Shown here piece after piece: positions 1 through 9,773 of a stretch of DNA of 64,000 nt. The translations under genes were made by a program, and so were the position numbers. Origin of the DNA: Rubrimonas sp036770645 (lineage in GTDB: Bacteria; Pseudomonadota; Alphaproteobacteria; Rhodobacterales; Rhodobacteraceae); assembly GCA_036770645.1 (NCBI GenBank), contig DAIPIU010000005.1, positions 1-64,000 of the forward strand. Direction: 5' to 3'. The notes under the pieces were generated by a model. That model was not told where the DNA came from and made no database searches. It was given only the letters and a program-made list of their open reading frames with translations. Each line of letters begins with the position of its first letter. Position 1 is the stretch's first letter.

Positions 1-1816
<1,816 letters not shown>

Positions 1817-2013
1817 GCCGTTCTTTCCTTTCTGGCGATTGCGGCCCGAGGTCCGCTGCGCGGCCCCTCGCGGCCCATCCCCGACGGTCATCGCCTGCGG
1901 TCAGGCGCGGCCCGTCGTCGAAACCTCGGCAGATATATGGCCGGGATCCCGGCCCCGCAAGCCGAGCGCCGCCCCCGTCGGACGCCCGCCGGCGCCGTCG
2001 GCGCCCCGAGACG

Positions 2014-2040
2014 AAAAGGGGCGCCCCCATGGGGCGCCCC
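2014..2040 (-). terminator. Rho-independent terminator of the PQQ dehydrogenase gene
   Basis: Read on the minus strand, a 10-bp arm GGGGCGCCCC, a 3-4 nt loop and a second GGGGCGCCCC arm are followed directly by TTTT. It begins about 30 bases after the stop codon of the quinoprotein gene and separates that gene from dnaK. Confidence 0.75.
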
Positions 2041-2071
2041 GATCCTTCGCGGCGGTGCGGTCAGGCGGGCG

Positions 2072-3856
2072 TCAGTTCGCCGAGGCCTGCACGTTGGCCG
2101 AGCGGAACACCCAGACCATGCCGCCCTGGTTCAGGTACTTCACGCGGTTGGCGACCTCGCCGCCCCACAGCGGCACGGCGCCGCCCCAGCCCGAGACGAT
2201 GGCGACATACTGCTCGCCGTCCCGGTCCCAGGTGATGGGCTGGCCGACGATGCCCGATCCGGTCTGGAACGACCACAGCTCCTCGCCCGTCTCGTCGTCG
2301 AGCGCCTTGAAGTGGCCCTCGGGCGTTCCGTAGAACACGAGGCCGCCGGCGGTGGTCATGACGCCGCCCCACAGCGGGGCGTTGTTCGGAACCGCCCACT
2401 TGATCTCGCCGGTCATCGGGTCGATGGCCTTGAGCGAGCCGATGTGGCTGTCGAACAGCGGCTTGATGGTGAAGCCGGCACCGAGGAAGGCCGCGCCCTT
2501 CTTGTAGGTGATGGGCTCGTTCCAGATGTCCATGCCCCATTCGTTGGCGGGCACGTAGAACAGCCCGGTCTTATGGCTGTAGGCCATCGGCTGCCAGTTC
2601 TTGCCGCCCAGGAAGGACGGCACGGACTTGACGATCTCGCCCTTGGCGCCGTCGGCGGCGGCGGCCGGGTTGCCCGGGCGGCCTTCCTCGATGAAGATCG
2701 GACGGCCGGACTCGAGGTCGATGCCGCTCGCCCAGGTGATCTGCTCGACGAAGGGCGCGGCCATGACCGGCTTCATCGTCTCGGCGTCCAGCGTGTAGAA
2801 GAATCCGTTGCGGTCGGCGGTCGACAGCAGGCGGCGGCCGTCGGGCGCGTCGAAGGGCACGACCTCGTTCACGCCGTCGAAGTCCCAGCCCTCGCGCGGC
2901 GTGGTCTGGTAATGGGCCTTGATCTCGCCGGTGTCGGGGTCGATGGCGAGGCGCGAGGCGGCATAGAGGTTGTCGCCCTTGTTGCCCTCGACCGGCGTGC
3001 CGGCGCCGCGCAGGTGGCTGTTCCACGGGGCCGGGTTGCCGGCGCCCATCAGGATCGTGTTGGTCTTGGCGTCGTAGGAGCCGCCGAGCCAAGTGGCCCC
3101 GCCGCCCTGCTGCCACATGTCGCCCGGCCAGGTCGCGTTCAGCGTGCCGGTCATGGTCGAGGGCTGGCCGTTGAGTTCGCCCATGTGGCCTTCGATGACC
3201 GGACGCCGCCAGACCATCTCGCCGTTGTCGACGCGGCGGGCCTCGACGGCACCGACGATGCCGAACTCGCCGCCCGAGTTGCCGGTCACGACCAGCGGGC
3301 CGTGGCTGCTGTCGACGATCATCGGCGCGGCGGTGAAGGAGTAGCCGGCCTTGTAGTCGCCGATGGTCTTGCGCCACACGACGTCGCCGGTCTTGCGGTC
3401 GAGCGCGACGAGGCGCGCGTCGAGCGTGCCGAAGATCACGAGGTCGCCGAACAGCGCCGCGCCGCGGTTGATCACGTCGCAGCAGGGCAGGATGCCCTCA
3501 GGCAGGCGGGCGTCGAACTGCCAGAGCTCCTCGCCGGTCTTCACGTCGATGGCGAACAGGCGCGAATAGGACGCCGTGACGTACATCACGCCGTCATAGA
3601 CCACAGGCTGCGCTTCCTGCCCGCGCTGCTTCTCGCCGCCGAACGAGAACGCCCAGACGGGAACCAGCGACTTGACGTTGGTCTTGTCGAGCTTGTCCAG
3701 CGGGCTGAAGCGCTGGAGGTGGCGGCCCATGCCGTTGGTCACGACCTGGGTGGTGATCGTGTCGTCGTTGGCGATGTCGTCCATTGTCACGGCGTGGGCG
3801 GCCGGGCCGCTCGCGGCGAACAGCGCCGCGACCGCGACGCTCCAGTACTTCCTCAT
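2072..3856 (-). CDS. PQQ-dependent alcohol dehydrogenase (quinoprotein), lanthanide-type active site
   Basis: Periplasmic quinoprotein that oxidises alcohols and passes electrons to cytochrome c. 594 residues, an eight-bladed propeller of the methanol/ethanol dehydrogenase family. A signal peptide ends at about residue 24. The vicinal disulfide is visible in LPCCDVINRG. The catalytic Asp lies in WDFDGVNE (DFD codons at 2876-2884). The Asp two residues after the catalytic Asp is the extra metal ligand of XoxF and ExaF/PedH enzymes; calcium enzymes carry Ala, Ser or Thr there. Lanthanide dependence is therefore inferred. The ATG at 3856 was chosen because GGGGGAG lies just upstream and the signal peptide starts there. 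A cytochrome c gene lies directly upstream on the same strand. The substrate (methanol, ethanol or other) cannot be read from sequence. No pqqABCDE genes are in the window. Confidence 0.93.
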   Translation of the reverse strand: MRKYWSVAVAALFAASGPAAHAVTMDDIANDDTITTQVVTNGMGRHLQRFSPLDKLDKTNVKSLVPVWAFSFGGEKQRGQEAQPVVYDGVMYVTASYSRLFAIDVKTGEELWQFDARLPEGILPCCDVINRGAALFGDLVIFGTLDARLVALDRKTGDVVWRKTIGDYKAGYSFTAAPMIVDSSHGPLVVTGNSGGEFGIVGAVEARRVDNGEMVWRRPVIEGHMGELNGQPSTMTGTLNATWPGDMWQQGGGATWLGGSYDAKTNTILMGAGNPAPWNSHLRGAGTPVEGNKGDNLYAASRLAIDPDTGEIKAHYQTTPREGWDFDGVNEVVPFDAPDGRRLLSTADRNGFFYTLDAETMKPVMAAPFVEQITWASGIDLESGRPIFIEEGRPGNPAAAADGAKGEIVKSVPSFLGGKNWQPMAYSHKTGLFYVPANEWGMDIWNEPITYKKGAAFLGAGFTIKPLFDSHIGSLKAIDPMTGEIKWAVPNNAPLWGGVMTTAGGLVFYGTPEGHFKALDDETGEELWSFQTGSGIVGQPITWDRDGEQYVAIVSGWGGAVPLWGGEVANRVKYLNQGGMVWVFRSANVQASAN

Positions 3857-4004
3857 GCGTTCTCCCCCGGGGATTCGTTCTGCCGACGCACGCTTGCGCA
3901 GCAACCACCGTGGACGCACCCTAATTTCTCACAGCCCCCTCAGAAAGACGGATTCGGTCGCGGCGGGGGCGGGTCGATGTCGCAGACACCGACTTATCGG
4001 AAAG

Positions 4005-4030
4005 CGGTCGGGGCGCGCCGGCCCCGACCG
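4005..4030 (-). terminator. Hairpin after the cytochrome c gene
   Basis: A perfect 10-bp inverted repeat (CGGTCGGGGC and its complement) with a 6-nt loop lies 9 bases after the cytochrome stop. On the minus strand it is followed by only CTTT, so it may be a weak terminator or an mRNA-stabilising hairpin between the cytochrome and dehydrogenase genes. Confidence 0.5.
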
Positions 4031-4038
4031 TCCGGGCC

Positions 4039-4425
4039 TCAGTTCGAGATCGACTTGAGGTAGGCGATGATGAAGTCCTGCTCGGCCACGTCGGTGACGC
4101 CGACATGGCGCATCTTGGTGCCGGGCATGAAGTGGGTGTTGTCGGCCATCCAGGCGCGCAGGGCCTCGGCGGTCCAGACGATGCCGGACGCCTTCATGGC
4201 GTCGGAGTAGTCGTAGCCCTCGATGGACCCGGCCTTGCGGCCGACGACGCCGGTCAGGGTCGGGCCGTAGGACACGGTCTCGGCCGTGGGGGCATGGCAG
4301 ATGCGGCAGTTGCGCTCGAACATGATCTGCCCGGCGGCGGTGCGCGCCTTGTCGAGCGTGTCCGCCGCGCCGGCCGCGCCGGCGACGAGTGCCAGGGCGG
4401 CGGCTGCGATGAGGCTGGTCTTCAT
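4039..4425 (-). CDS. Class I cytochrome c, likely electron acceptor of the PQQ dehydrogenase
   Basis: 128 residues. A signal peptide (MKTSLIAAAALALVAGAAGA) is followed by a single-haem domain. The haem-binding CRICH motif is at residues 40-44 and the probable sixth-ligand Met is in PGTKM near residue 104. Size and motif order fit the small soluble c-type cytochromes (c2/c550 class). It lies upstream of the quinoprotein gene on the same strand, separated by 182 bases with a hairpin. The simplest role is the periplasmic acceptor that carries electrons from PQQ to the terminal oxidase; the partnership is inferred from position. The ATG at 4425 has GGAGGG just upstream. Confidence 0.9.
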   Translation of the reverse strand: MKTSLIAAAALALVAGAAGAADTLDKARTAAGQIMFERNCRICHAPTAETVSYGPTLTGVVGRKAGSIEGYDYSDAMKASGIVWTAEALRAWMADNTHFMPGTKMRHVGVTDVAEQDFIIAYLKSISN

Positions 4426-4490
4426 GGGGTTCCCTCCGAATGCGTCGGTGCCGGCATAGTGCCCCGGCGCGCGCCCGGCGCTGACGTGGA

Positions 4491-5314
4491 TCAAGGTCGC
4501 TGCGGCGCCGTGCCCTGCCGCGGCGGCGCGGCATCGCGCGCGGCGCCGTCCGCGGGCCCCAGCGCCAGCGGCGCCGCGGCCGCGGTCGCCCCGCCGGCCT
4601 CGGTCCAGCCCTCGATCCCCAGCGGCGCCCAGCCGACCGCGGCATAGCCCCAGCCGGCGGCGCGCACCGCGGCGTTCCAGCTCATCCAGCAATCGGCATG
4701 GCAGAACAGCACCATCGGCCGCGCCGGGTCGCCGCCCGACAGGCGCGCGAGCGCCGTGCGGAAATACCGCTCGATCTCCGCCGACAGGGCGCCGTGCCCG
4801 ACCTCCGGCAGCCAGTGCGCGCCCGCGGCGGTGACATGGACGCCGTGGCCGACCCATTCGCCGTCGGCCTCGAACCAGACGCCGGCGCCCTCGGCCGTCA
4901 CGTCGATCAGCAGCGCGCCCTGCGCCGCCGCCGCCAGCATCGCGGCGGGGTCGAGCGTGCGCGCCCCGGGCGCGTCCGCGGGCGTGGGCGCGCGGTGGCG
5001 GGCGATGCGGAAGCCGGTCTCGGGGTGGAACAGCCCGGGCCGCAGGGCGCGATGCGCCGCGGCGCTGTCCGCCCCGCCCCGCGCGGCCTGCGCCTGCTCG
5101 GCCCCCGCCTGCTCGGCCCCCGCCTGCTCGGGCCCCGCCNNNNNNNNNNNNNNNNNNNNNNNNNNNNNNNNNNNNNNNNNNNNNNNNNNNNNNNNNNNNN
5201 NNNNNNNNNNNNNNNNNNNNNNNNNNNNNNNNNNNNNNNCCCCGCCTGCTCGGGCCCCGCCGGGGCCGGGGCCGGCGGGGCGGCGAGGGCTGCGGCGACC
5301 GCGCAGGCCCGCAC
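4491..5314 (-). CDS. PQQ-associated CXXCW-motif protein (rhodanese-like), interrupted by an assembly gap
   Basis: Exported rhodanese-fold protein of the PQQ-dependent-catabolism-associated CXXCW family (TIGR03865); the biochemical role of the family is not established. The hallmark CHADCW is present near the C-terminus, within LFCHADCWMSWN. The 100-N gap at 5140-5239 splits the gene. The 22 bases before the gap (5118-5139) equal the 22 bases after it (5240-5261). If they are overlapped, the signal peptide (MRACAVAAALAAPPAPAPA) joins in frame to the rhodanese domain, giving about 233 residues. The linker carries AEQAG repeats from a 15-bp tandem repeat, which probably broke the assembly. The start is a GTG at 5314, chosen for the signal peptide although no clear ribosome site is seen. 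It lies 65 bases upstream of the cytochrome gene and probably shares its operon. Confidence 0.8.
5140..5239. other. Assembly gap (100 N) inside the CXXCW gene
   Basis: Exactly 100 N, a conventional placeholder. It sits in a 15-bp tandem repeat encoding AEQAG. The flanks share 22 identical bases (5118-5139 and 5240-5261). Overlapping them removes 122 bases and restores a single reading frame, so the true gap is probably zero or a whole number of repeat units. Confidence 0.9.
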
Positions 5315-5393
5315 GGCATGGCCGAGGCCGCGCCGCGGCGCTATGGTCCATGGCGACGCCCGGCGAACGGGCGCACGGGAAAGGGAGGACGGC

Positions 5394-6383
5394 ATGGCGG
5401 GCGCTTTCCGGCCTATGGTCCGCATGATCGCCGCATGCGTCGGCGCGGCGCTGCTGCTGGCGGTTCCGCCGGCCGCGGCGGGCCAGCCCCTGCGCATCGG
5501 CGTGATCGCGGGCGGAACGGTAAGCTGGGAGCTCGAGGTCATCAAGCGCCGCGGGCTCGACGCGGCGGAGGGCCTCGACATCGCCGTCGCGCCGATGGCC
5601 GGCAAGCAGGCGACCGATGTCGCGCTGCTGGGCGGCGCGGTCGATGCGGTCGTGACCGACTGGCTGTGGGTGGCGCGCCAGCGCGCCGAGGGCCGCGATT
5701 TCGTGTTCGTGCCCTATTCCCGCTCGGTCGGCGGGCTGATGGTGCCGCCCGAAAGCCCGGTGCGGAGCCTCGCGGATCTCAAGGGCCGGCGCATCGGCGT
5801 GGCGGGCGGACCGGTGGACAAGAGCTGGCTGCTGATGCGGGCGCTGGCGCGCCAGCGACACGGCCTCGACCTCGCCGCCGAGTCCGAGGCGGTGTTCGGC
5901 GCGCCGCCGCTGATCCACGGACAGGCGCGCGCCGGCGGCGTGGATGCGGCGCTGAATTTCTGGAACTGGCTCGCCAAGCTGGAGGCGCAGGGCTGGCGCA
6001 CGCTCGTCCCGGTCTCGGAGGCGTCGGCCGAACTGGGCCTCGACCCCGAGACGCCCCTGCTGGGCTATGTGCTGCGCCCCGAGGCGCTGGCCGCCGATCC
6101 GGGCGCGGCCGACGCCCTGCTGCGCGCCTCGCGCGCCGCCAAGCGCCTGCTGGCGGCGGACGAGGCAGTGTGGGACGAGCTGCGCCCGATCATGAACGCC
6201 GCCGACGACGCCGAGTTCGCCGCGCTGAAGGCGGGCTTCCGCGCCGGCATCCCGGCCGACGCCCCGGTGGACGAGGCCGCCGCGGCGCGGCTGTGGCGCT
6301 TCCTCGGCGAGGCCGGCGGGCCCGAGCTGATCGGCGACGCCGCCGAGCTGCCGCCCGGCGTGTTCCATGTCCCTGGTTTCTGA
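5394..6383 (+). CDS. ABC transporter substrate-binding protein, NitT/TauT-like
   Basis: 329 residues with a signal peptide (cleavage near AAAG at about residue 29). The mature part follows the SsuA/TauA/NMT1 fold: an opening LRIGVIAGGTVSWELEVIK, then SLADLKGRRIGVAGGPVDKSW in the ligand-cleft region. The ATG at 5394 is preceded by AAGGGAGG. It is the first gene of a three-gene importer (its stop overlaps the permease start) transcribed divergently from the CXXCW/cytochrome/PQQ-dehydrogenase unit, with only about 80 bases between them. The ligand is unknown. Its place next to a quinoprotein suggests a molecule used by, or oxidised in, that pathway, but this is inference. Confidence 0.85.
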   Translation: MAGAFRPMVRMIAACVGAALLLAVPPAAAGQPLRIGVIAGGTVSWELEVIKRRGLDAAEGLDIAVAPMAGKQATDVALLGGAVDAVVTDWLWVARQRAEGRDFVFVPYSRSVGGLMVPPESPVRSLADLKGRRIGVAGGPVDKSWLLMRALARQRHGLDLAAESEAVFGAPPLIHGQARAGGVDAALNFWNWLAKLEAQGWRTLVPVSEASAELGLDPETPLLGYVLRPEALAADPGAADALLRASRAAKRLLAADEAVWDELRPIMNAADDAEFAALKAGFRAGIPADAPVDEAAAARLWRFLGEAGGPELIGDAAELPPGVFHVPGF

Positions 6384-7176
6384 GGCGCGGTCCTTCGAGG
6401 GGAAGGCGCCCGCCGCCGATGCGCCGCCCTGGTGGCGGGGCCGGGCGCGGCTGCTGTCGGCGCTGGCGCTGCTGGCCGTCTGGGCCGGCGGGGCGGCGCT
6501 GGCCGGCGACCCGACCACCTTCCCCGGCCCCGTGCGGGTCGCGGCGGCGCTGGGGCGCGAGGCGTGGTCGGGGGCGCTGTGGCTGCATCTGGGCGCGACG
6601 TTGGCGCGGGTCGGGGCGGCCTTCACGCTGGCCATCGGCATCGGCGCGCTGATCGGCGTGGCGATGGGACGCTCGCGCGCGGCCGACGCCGCGCTGGACG
6701 CCTGGCTGGTGGCGTTCCTGAACCTGCCGGCGCTGGTGGCCATCGCCCTGTGCTACATTTGGATCGGGCTGAACGAGACCGCGGCGATCGTCGCGGTGGC
6801 CATCAACAAGATCCCGCTCGCCGCCGCGATGATGCGCGAGGGGGCGCGGGCGCTCGACCCCGCGCTCGACGACATGGCGCGCGCCTACCGCATGCCCTGG
6901 GCCGACCGGATGCGCCATGTGGTGGCCCCGCAGCTTGCGCCCCATGTCGCGGCCACGGCGCGGGCCGGGCTGTCGCTGGTGTGGAAGATCGTGCTGGTGG
7001 TCGAGTTCCTGGGCCGCCCGAACGGCGTGGGCTTCATGATCCACATGAACTTCCAGCTGTTCGACGTGACGCGGGTGCTGGCCTATGCGGTCGCCTTCAT
7101 CGCCGTGATGCTGGCGGTCGAGGCGCTGGCCCTGCGGCCCTGGGAACGGGCGGCGGCGCGCTGGCGGGCGCCGTGA
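6367..7176 (+). CDS. ABC transporter permease, NitT/TauT family
   Basis: 269 residues, inner-membrane subunit of the importer. About six hydrophobic segments are visible. The BPD-type cytoplasmic coupling loop appears as an EAA-like stretch around MREGARALDPALDDMARAY. The start overlaps the end of the binding-protein gene by 17 bases and the stop overlaps the GTG of the ATPase gene, so the three genes are translationally coupled. Family assignment is firm; the substrate is not known. Confidence 0.9.
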   Translation: MSLVSEARSFEGKAPAADAPPWWRGRARLLSALALLAVWAGGAALAGDPTTFPGPVRVAAALGREAWSGALWLHLGATLARVGAAFTLAIGIGALIGVAMGRSRAADAALDAWLVAFLNLPALVAIALCYIWIGLNETAAIVAVAINKIPLAAAMMREGARALDPALDDMARAYRMPWADRMRHVVAPQLAPHVAATARAGLSLVWKIVLVVEFLGRPNGVGFMIHMNFQLFDVTRVLAYAVAFIAVMLAVEALALRPWERAAARWRAP

Positions 7177-7880
7177 GGGACGGCGCGCCCGCCGGCGGCG
7201 CCCCGGCGCTGGAGGTCGCGGTCCGCGCCAAGCGCTTCGGGGCGCGCGCCGTGCTGCGCGACGTGGCCTTCGCGCTGGCGCCCGGCGAGGTGGTCGCCAT
7301 CGTCGGCCCGTCCGGGGTGGGCAAGACCACGCTGGCGCGCATCGTGGCGGGGCTGGACCCGGGCTTCGAGGGGCGCGTGGCGTCCGCGGGCCGGGTGGCG
7401 ATGGTGTTCCAGTCGCCGACCCTGCTGCCCTGGCGCAGCGCCGCCGACAATATCCGCCTCGCCGCCCGCTGCGACGCCGCCCGCGCGGCCGAGGCGCTGG
7501 CGGAGGTGGGCCTCGGCGACCGGGGCGCGGCCTTCCCGCGGGCGCTGTCGCTGGGCCAGCAGCGGCGGGTGGCGCTGGCGCGCGCCTTCGCGGCCGACCC
7601 GGACGTGCTGGTGATGGACGAGCCCTTCGTGTCGCTCGACCCGGCGGGGGCGGAGCGGATGCGCGCGCTGGCGCTGGCGATGCTGGCGCGGCGCGGGGCG
7701 GCGGCGCTGATCGTGACGCACGACCTGGAGGAGGCCGCGGCGATGGCCGACAGGGCGCTTGCCCTGACCGGCGCGCCCGCGACGCTGACGCTCGACCACG
7801 CCTTCGACGCGCCGCGCGGCGCGCGCGACGCCGGCTGGCGCGCCGCCGCGGTCGCGCGGCTGCGCGCCGCGCTGGGCTAG
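7173..7880 (+). CDS. ABC transporter ATP-binding protein, NitT/TauT family
   Basis: 235 residues. Walker A GPSGVGKTT, Q-loop MVFQSPTLLPW, signature LSLGQQRR (a variant of LSGGQ), Walker B VLVMDEP and the H-loop VTHDLEEA are all visible, so it should hydrolyse ATP. It starts at a GTG at 7173 that overlaps the permease stop (GTGA). It is the last gene of the importer, and its stop codon overlaps that of the convergent grpE gene. The signature has Leu-Gly in place of Gly-Gly, which occurs in this subfamily. Confidence 0.92.
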   Translation: MRDGAPAGGAPALEVAVRAKRFGARAVLRDVAFALAPGEVVAIVGPSGVGKTTLARIVAGLDPGFEGRVASAGRVAMVFQSPTLLPWRSAADNIRLAARCDAARAAEALAEVGLGDRGAAFPRALSLGQQRRVALARAFAADPDVLVMDEPFVSLDPAGAERMRALALAMLARRGAAALIVTHDLEEAAAMADRALALTGAPATLTLDHAFDAPRGARDAGWRAAAVARLRAALG

Positions 7881-8506
7881 GCGGGGTCGGCCTCGGGCGG
7901 CGGAGCCGCAGGCGCCTCCTTCGCGACGCCGACCAGCGCGGGCCGCAGCAGGCGGCCGGCGATGGTGAAGCCGGTCTGCATGACCTCGATCACCGCGCCG
8001 GGCTCGACGCCGGGGACCGGGGCCTCGAACATGGACTGGTGCAGGTTGGGGTCGAAGCGATCGCCCTTCTGCGGCGCGACCTGCTCGATGCGGTGCTTGG
8101 CGAAGGCGTTCAGAAGCTCGCGCCGCGTCAGGTCCAGCCCCTCGAAGAACGCCGCCGCATCGGCGCGCAGGGACGCATCGGCGCTGTCGAGCGCGCGGGC
8201 GAGGTTGTCGTGCACGCTCAGCAGGTCGCGCGCGAGGCGGGTGCCGCCGAACATCTCGGCGTCCTTGCGGTCGCGCTCGGCGCGCTTGCGGATGTTCTCG
8301 CCCTCGGCCAGCGCGTACATCAGGCGCTTCTTCAGCTCGTCGCGCTCGGCCTCCAGTTCGGCGATGCGCAGCGCCGGATCGGGCTCGGCCTCGCCCATCG
8401 TCTCGAACGGCGCGTCGGCCGCGGCTTCGGCGCCCGGCGCCTCCGCCCCGGTATCGGGCGTCTCGTCCTCGGGCGCGGGGCGCGCCCCGGTGTTCTGGTC
8501 GCTCAT
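7877..8506 (-). CDS. grpE: Nucleotide exchange factor GrpE
   Basis: 209 residues; releases ADP from DnaK. An acidic disordered N-terminus (about residues 1-45) is followed by a long coiled coil (ELEAERDELKKRLMYALAEGENIRKR) and the C-terminal beta domain with MQTGFTIAGRLLRPALVGVAK. The start codon overlaps the end of hrcA by 4 bases (ATGA), so grpE is coupled to its own repressor gene. The stop codon overlaps that of the convergent ABC ATPase gene. Confidence 0.96.
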   Translation of the reverse strand: MSDQNTGARPAPEDETPDTGAEAPGAEAAADAPFETMGEAEPDPALRIAELEAERDELKKRLMYALAEGENIRKRAERDRKDAEMFGGTRLARDLLSVHDNLARALDSADASLRADAAAFFEGLDLTRRELLNAFAKHRIEQVAPQKGDRFDPNLHQSMFEAPVPGVEPGAVIEVMQTGFTIAGRLLRPALVGVAKEAPAAPPPEADPA

Positions 8507-9594
8507 GTCGGGTCCTTCCTCGGACCGCCCGCGCGCTCGGCGACCATCCGGCCCACGAGGCGGGCGGTGTAGTCCACGATCGGCACGATGCGGCCGTAAT
8601 TCAGGCGTGTCGGGCCGATCACGCCGATCGCGCCCACCAGCCGCCGCTCGGCGTTCATATACGGAGAAATCACCAGAGAGGAACCCGAGAGCGAGAAGAG
8701 CTTGTTCTCCGAGCCGATGAAGATGCGCACGCCGTCGGCCTCGGCCGCGAGGTCGAGCAGCTGCGCGAGGTCGCGCTTGCGCTCGAGGTCGTCGAACAGA
8801 CGGCGCATGCGCTCGAGGTCCGACGCCTCCTGCGGGCCGTCGAGCAGGTTGGAGCGGCCGCGCACGATCAGCCGGTCGACGCCGTCCGTCCCTTCCTCGC
8901 GCCAGACCGCCACGCCCTTCTCGACGAGGTCGGCCGCCAGCGCGTCGAGTTCGGCGCGCCGCCGCGACACCTCGACCGCCACCACCTGCGCCGCCTCGGC
9001 CAGCGTGCGGCCCTGCAGGGTGGCGTTCAGGAAGTTCGCGGCCTCGCGCATCGCCGAGGGGGTCATGCCGGGCGGCGGGGTGAACAGCCGGTTCTCCACC
9101 GCGCCGTCGTCGGTCACCAGCACCACCAGCGCGCGGTCGGCGGCCAGCCCGACGAACTCGATGTGGCGGATCGCGGCCTCCGCCTTGGGGGCGAACACCA
9201 GCGAGGCGCAGTGCGACAGGCCCGACAGCATGGCGCCGGCCTCGTCGAGCACCGAGCCGATGTCGCTGCCGGCCCCGCCCACCGCGGCGTCGATGGCGCT
9301 GCGCTCGTCGTCGGAGACGTCACCGATCTCGAGCAGCCCGTCGACGAACAGGCGCAGGCCCAGATGCGTGGGGATCCGCCCGGCGCTCACATGGGGGCTG
9401 TCGAGCACGCCCAGCGCCTCGAGGTCCTGCATGACGTTGCGGATCGAGGCCGCAGACAGGTTCAGGTCGAGCTGCCGCGACAGGGTGCGCGAGCCCACCG
9501 GCTCGCCCGTCTCCAGGTAGGTCTCGACCAGCCGGCGGAACACCGCGCGGCTTCGTTCGTTCATCTCGGCCAGCGCCGGGGTCGGGAGGATCAT
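8503..9594 (-). CDS. hrcA: Heat-inducible transcription repressor HrcA
   Basis: Repressor of groEL-type heat-shock genes that binds the CIRCE operator. 363 residues from the ATG at 9594. The N-terminal winged helix contains VFRRLVETYLETGEPVGSRT and LNLSAASIRNVMQDLE. The C-terminal effector domain follows with IGVIGPTRLNYGRIVPIVDY. A GTG at 9618 could add eight residues. The ATG was preferred because family members start only a few residues before the LAEMNERS segment, but neither start has a strong ribosome site. It overlaps grpE by 4 bases. No CIRCE palindrome (TTAGCACTC-N9-GAGTGCTAA) was found upstream. Confidence 0.95.
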   Translation of the reverse strand: MILPTPALAEMNERSRAVFRRLVETYLETGEPVGSRTLSRQLDLNLSAASIRNVMQDLEALGVLDSPHVSAGRIPTHLGLRLFVDGLLEIGDVSDDERSAIDAAVGGAGSDIGSVLDEAGAMLSGLSHCASLVFAPKAEAAIRHIEFVGLAADRALVVLVTDDGAVENRLFTPPPGMTPSAMREAANFLNATLQGRTLAEAAQVVAVEVSRRRAELDALAADLVEKGVAVWREEGTDGVDRLIVRGRSNLLDGPQEASDLERMRRLFDDLERKRDLAQLLDLAAEADGVRIFIGSENKLFSLSGSSLVISPYMNAERRLVGAIGVIGPTRLNYGRIVPIVDYTARLVGRMVAERAGGPRKDPT

Positions 9595-9773
9595 GGGCGC
9601 GACATCCGTTGCTGCCACGCAACGGATCTAGAGGGCGCGGCGGCTGCGGTCAATGCGCGCGCGCGGCGGCGGCCCCCGCGCCCCCCCCCCGGGCGCGGCC
9701 CGCCCGGCGCCGCGCCGGCGCGAAGGGCCGCGGGGCCGCCCCCGCGGCCGCCCCGCGCCCGGCGCGGGCCGGC

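Noticed and set aside
9595..9773. CIRCE operator for hrcA-grpE
   Set aside because: No TTAGCACTC-N9-GAGTGCTAA or close variant could be found before hrcA or dnaK.
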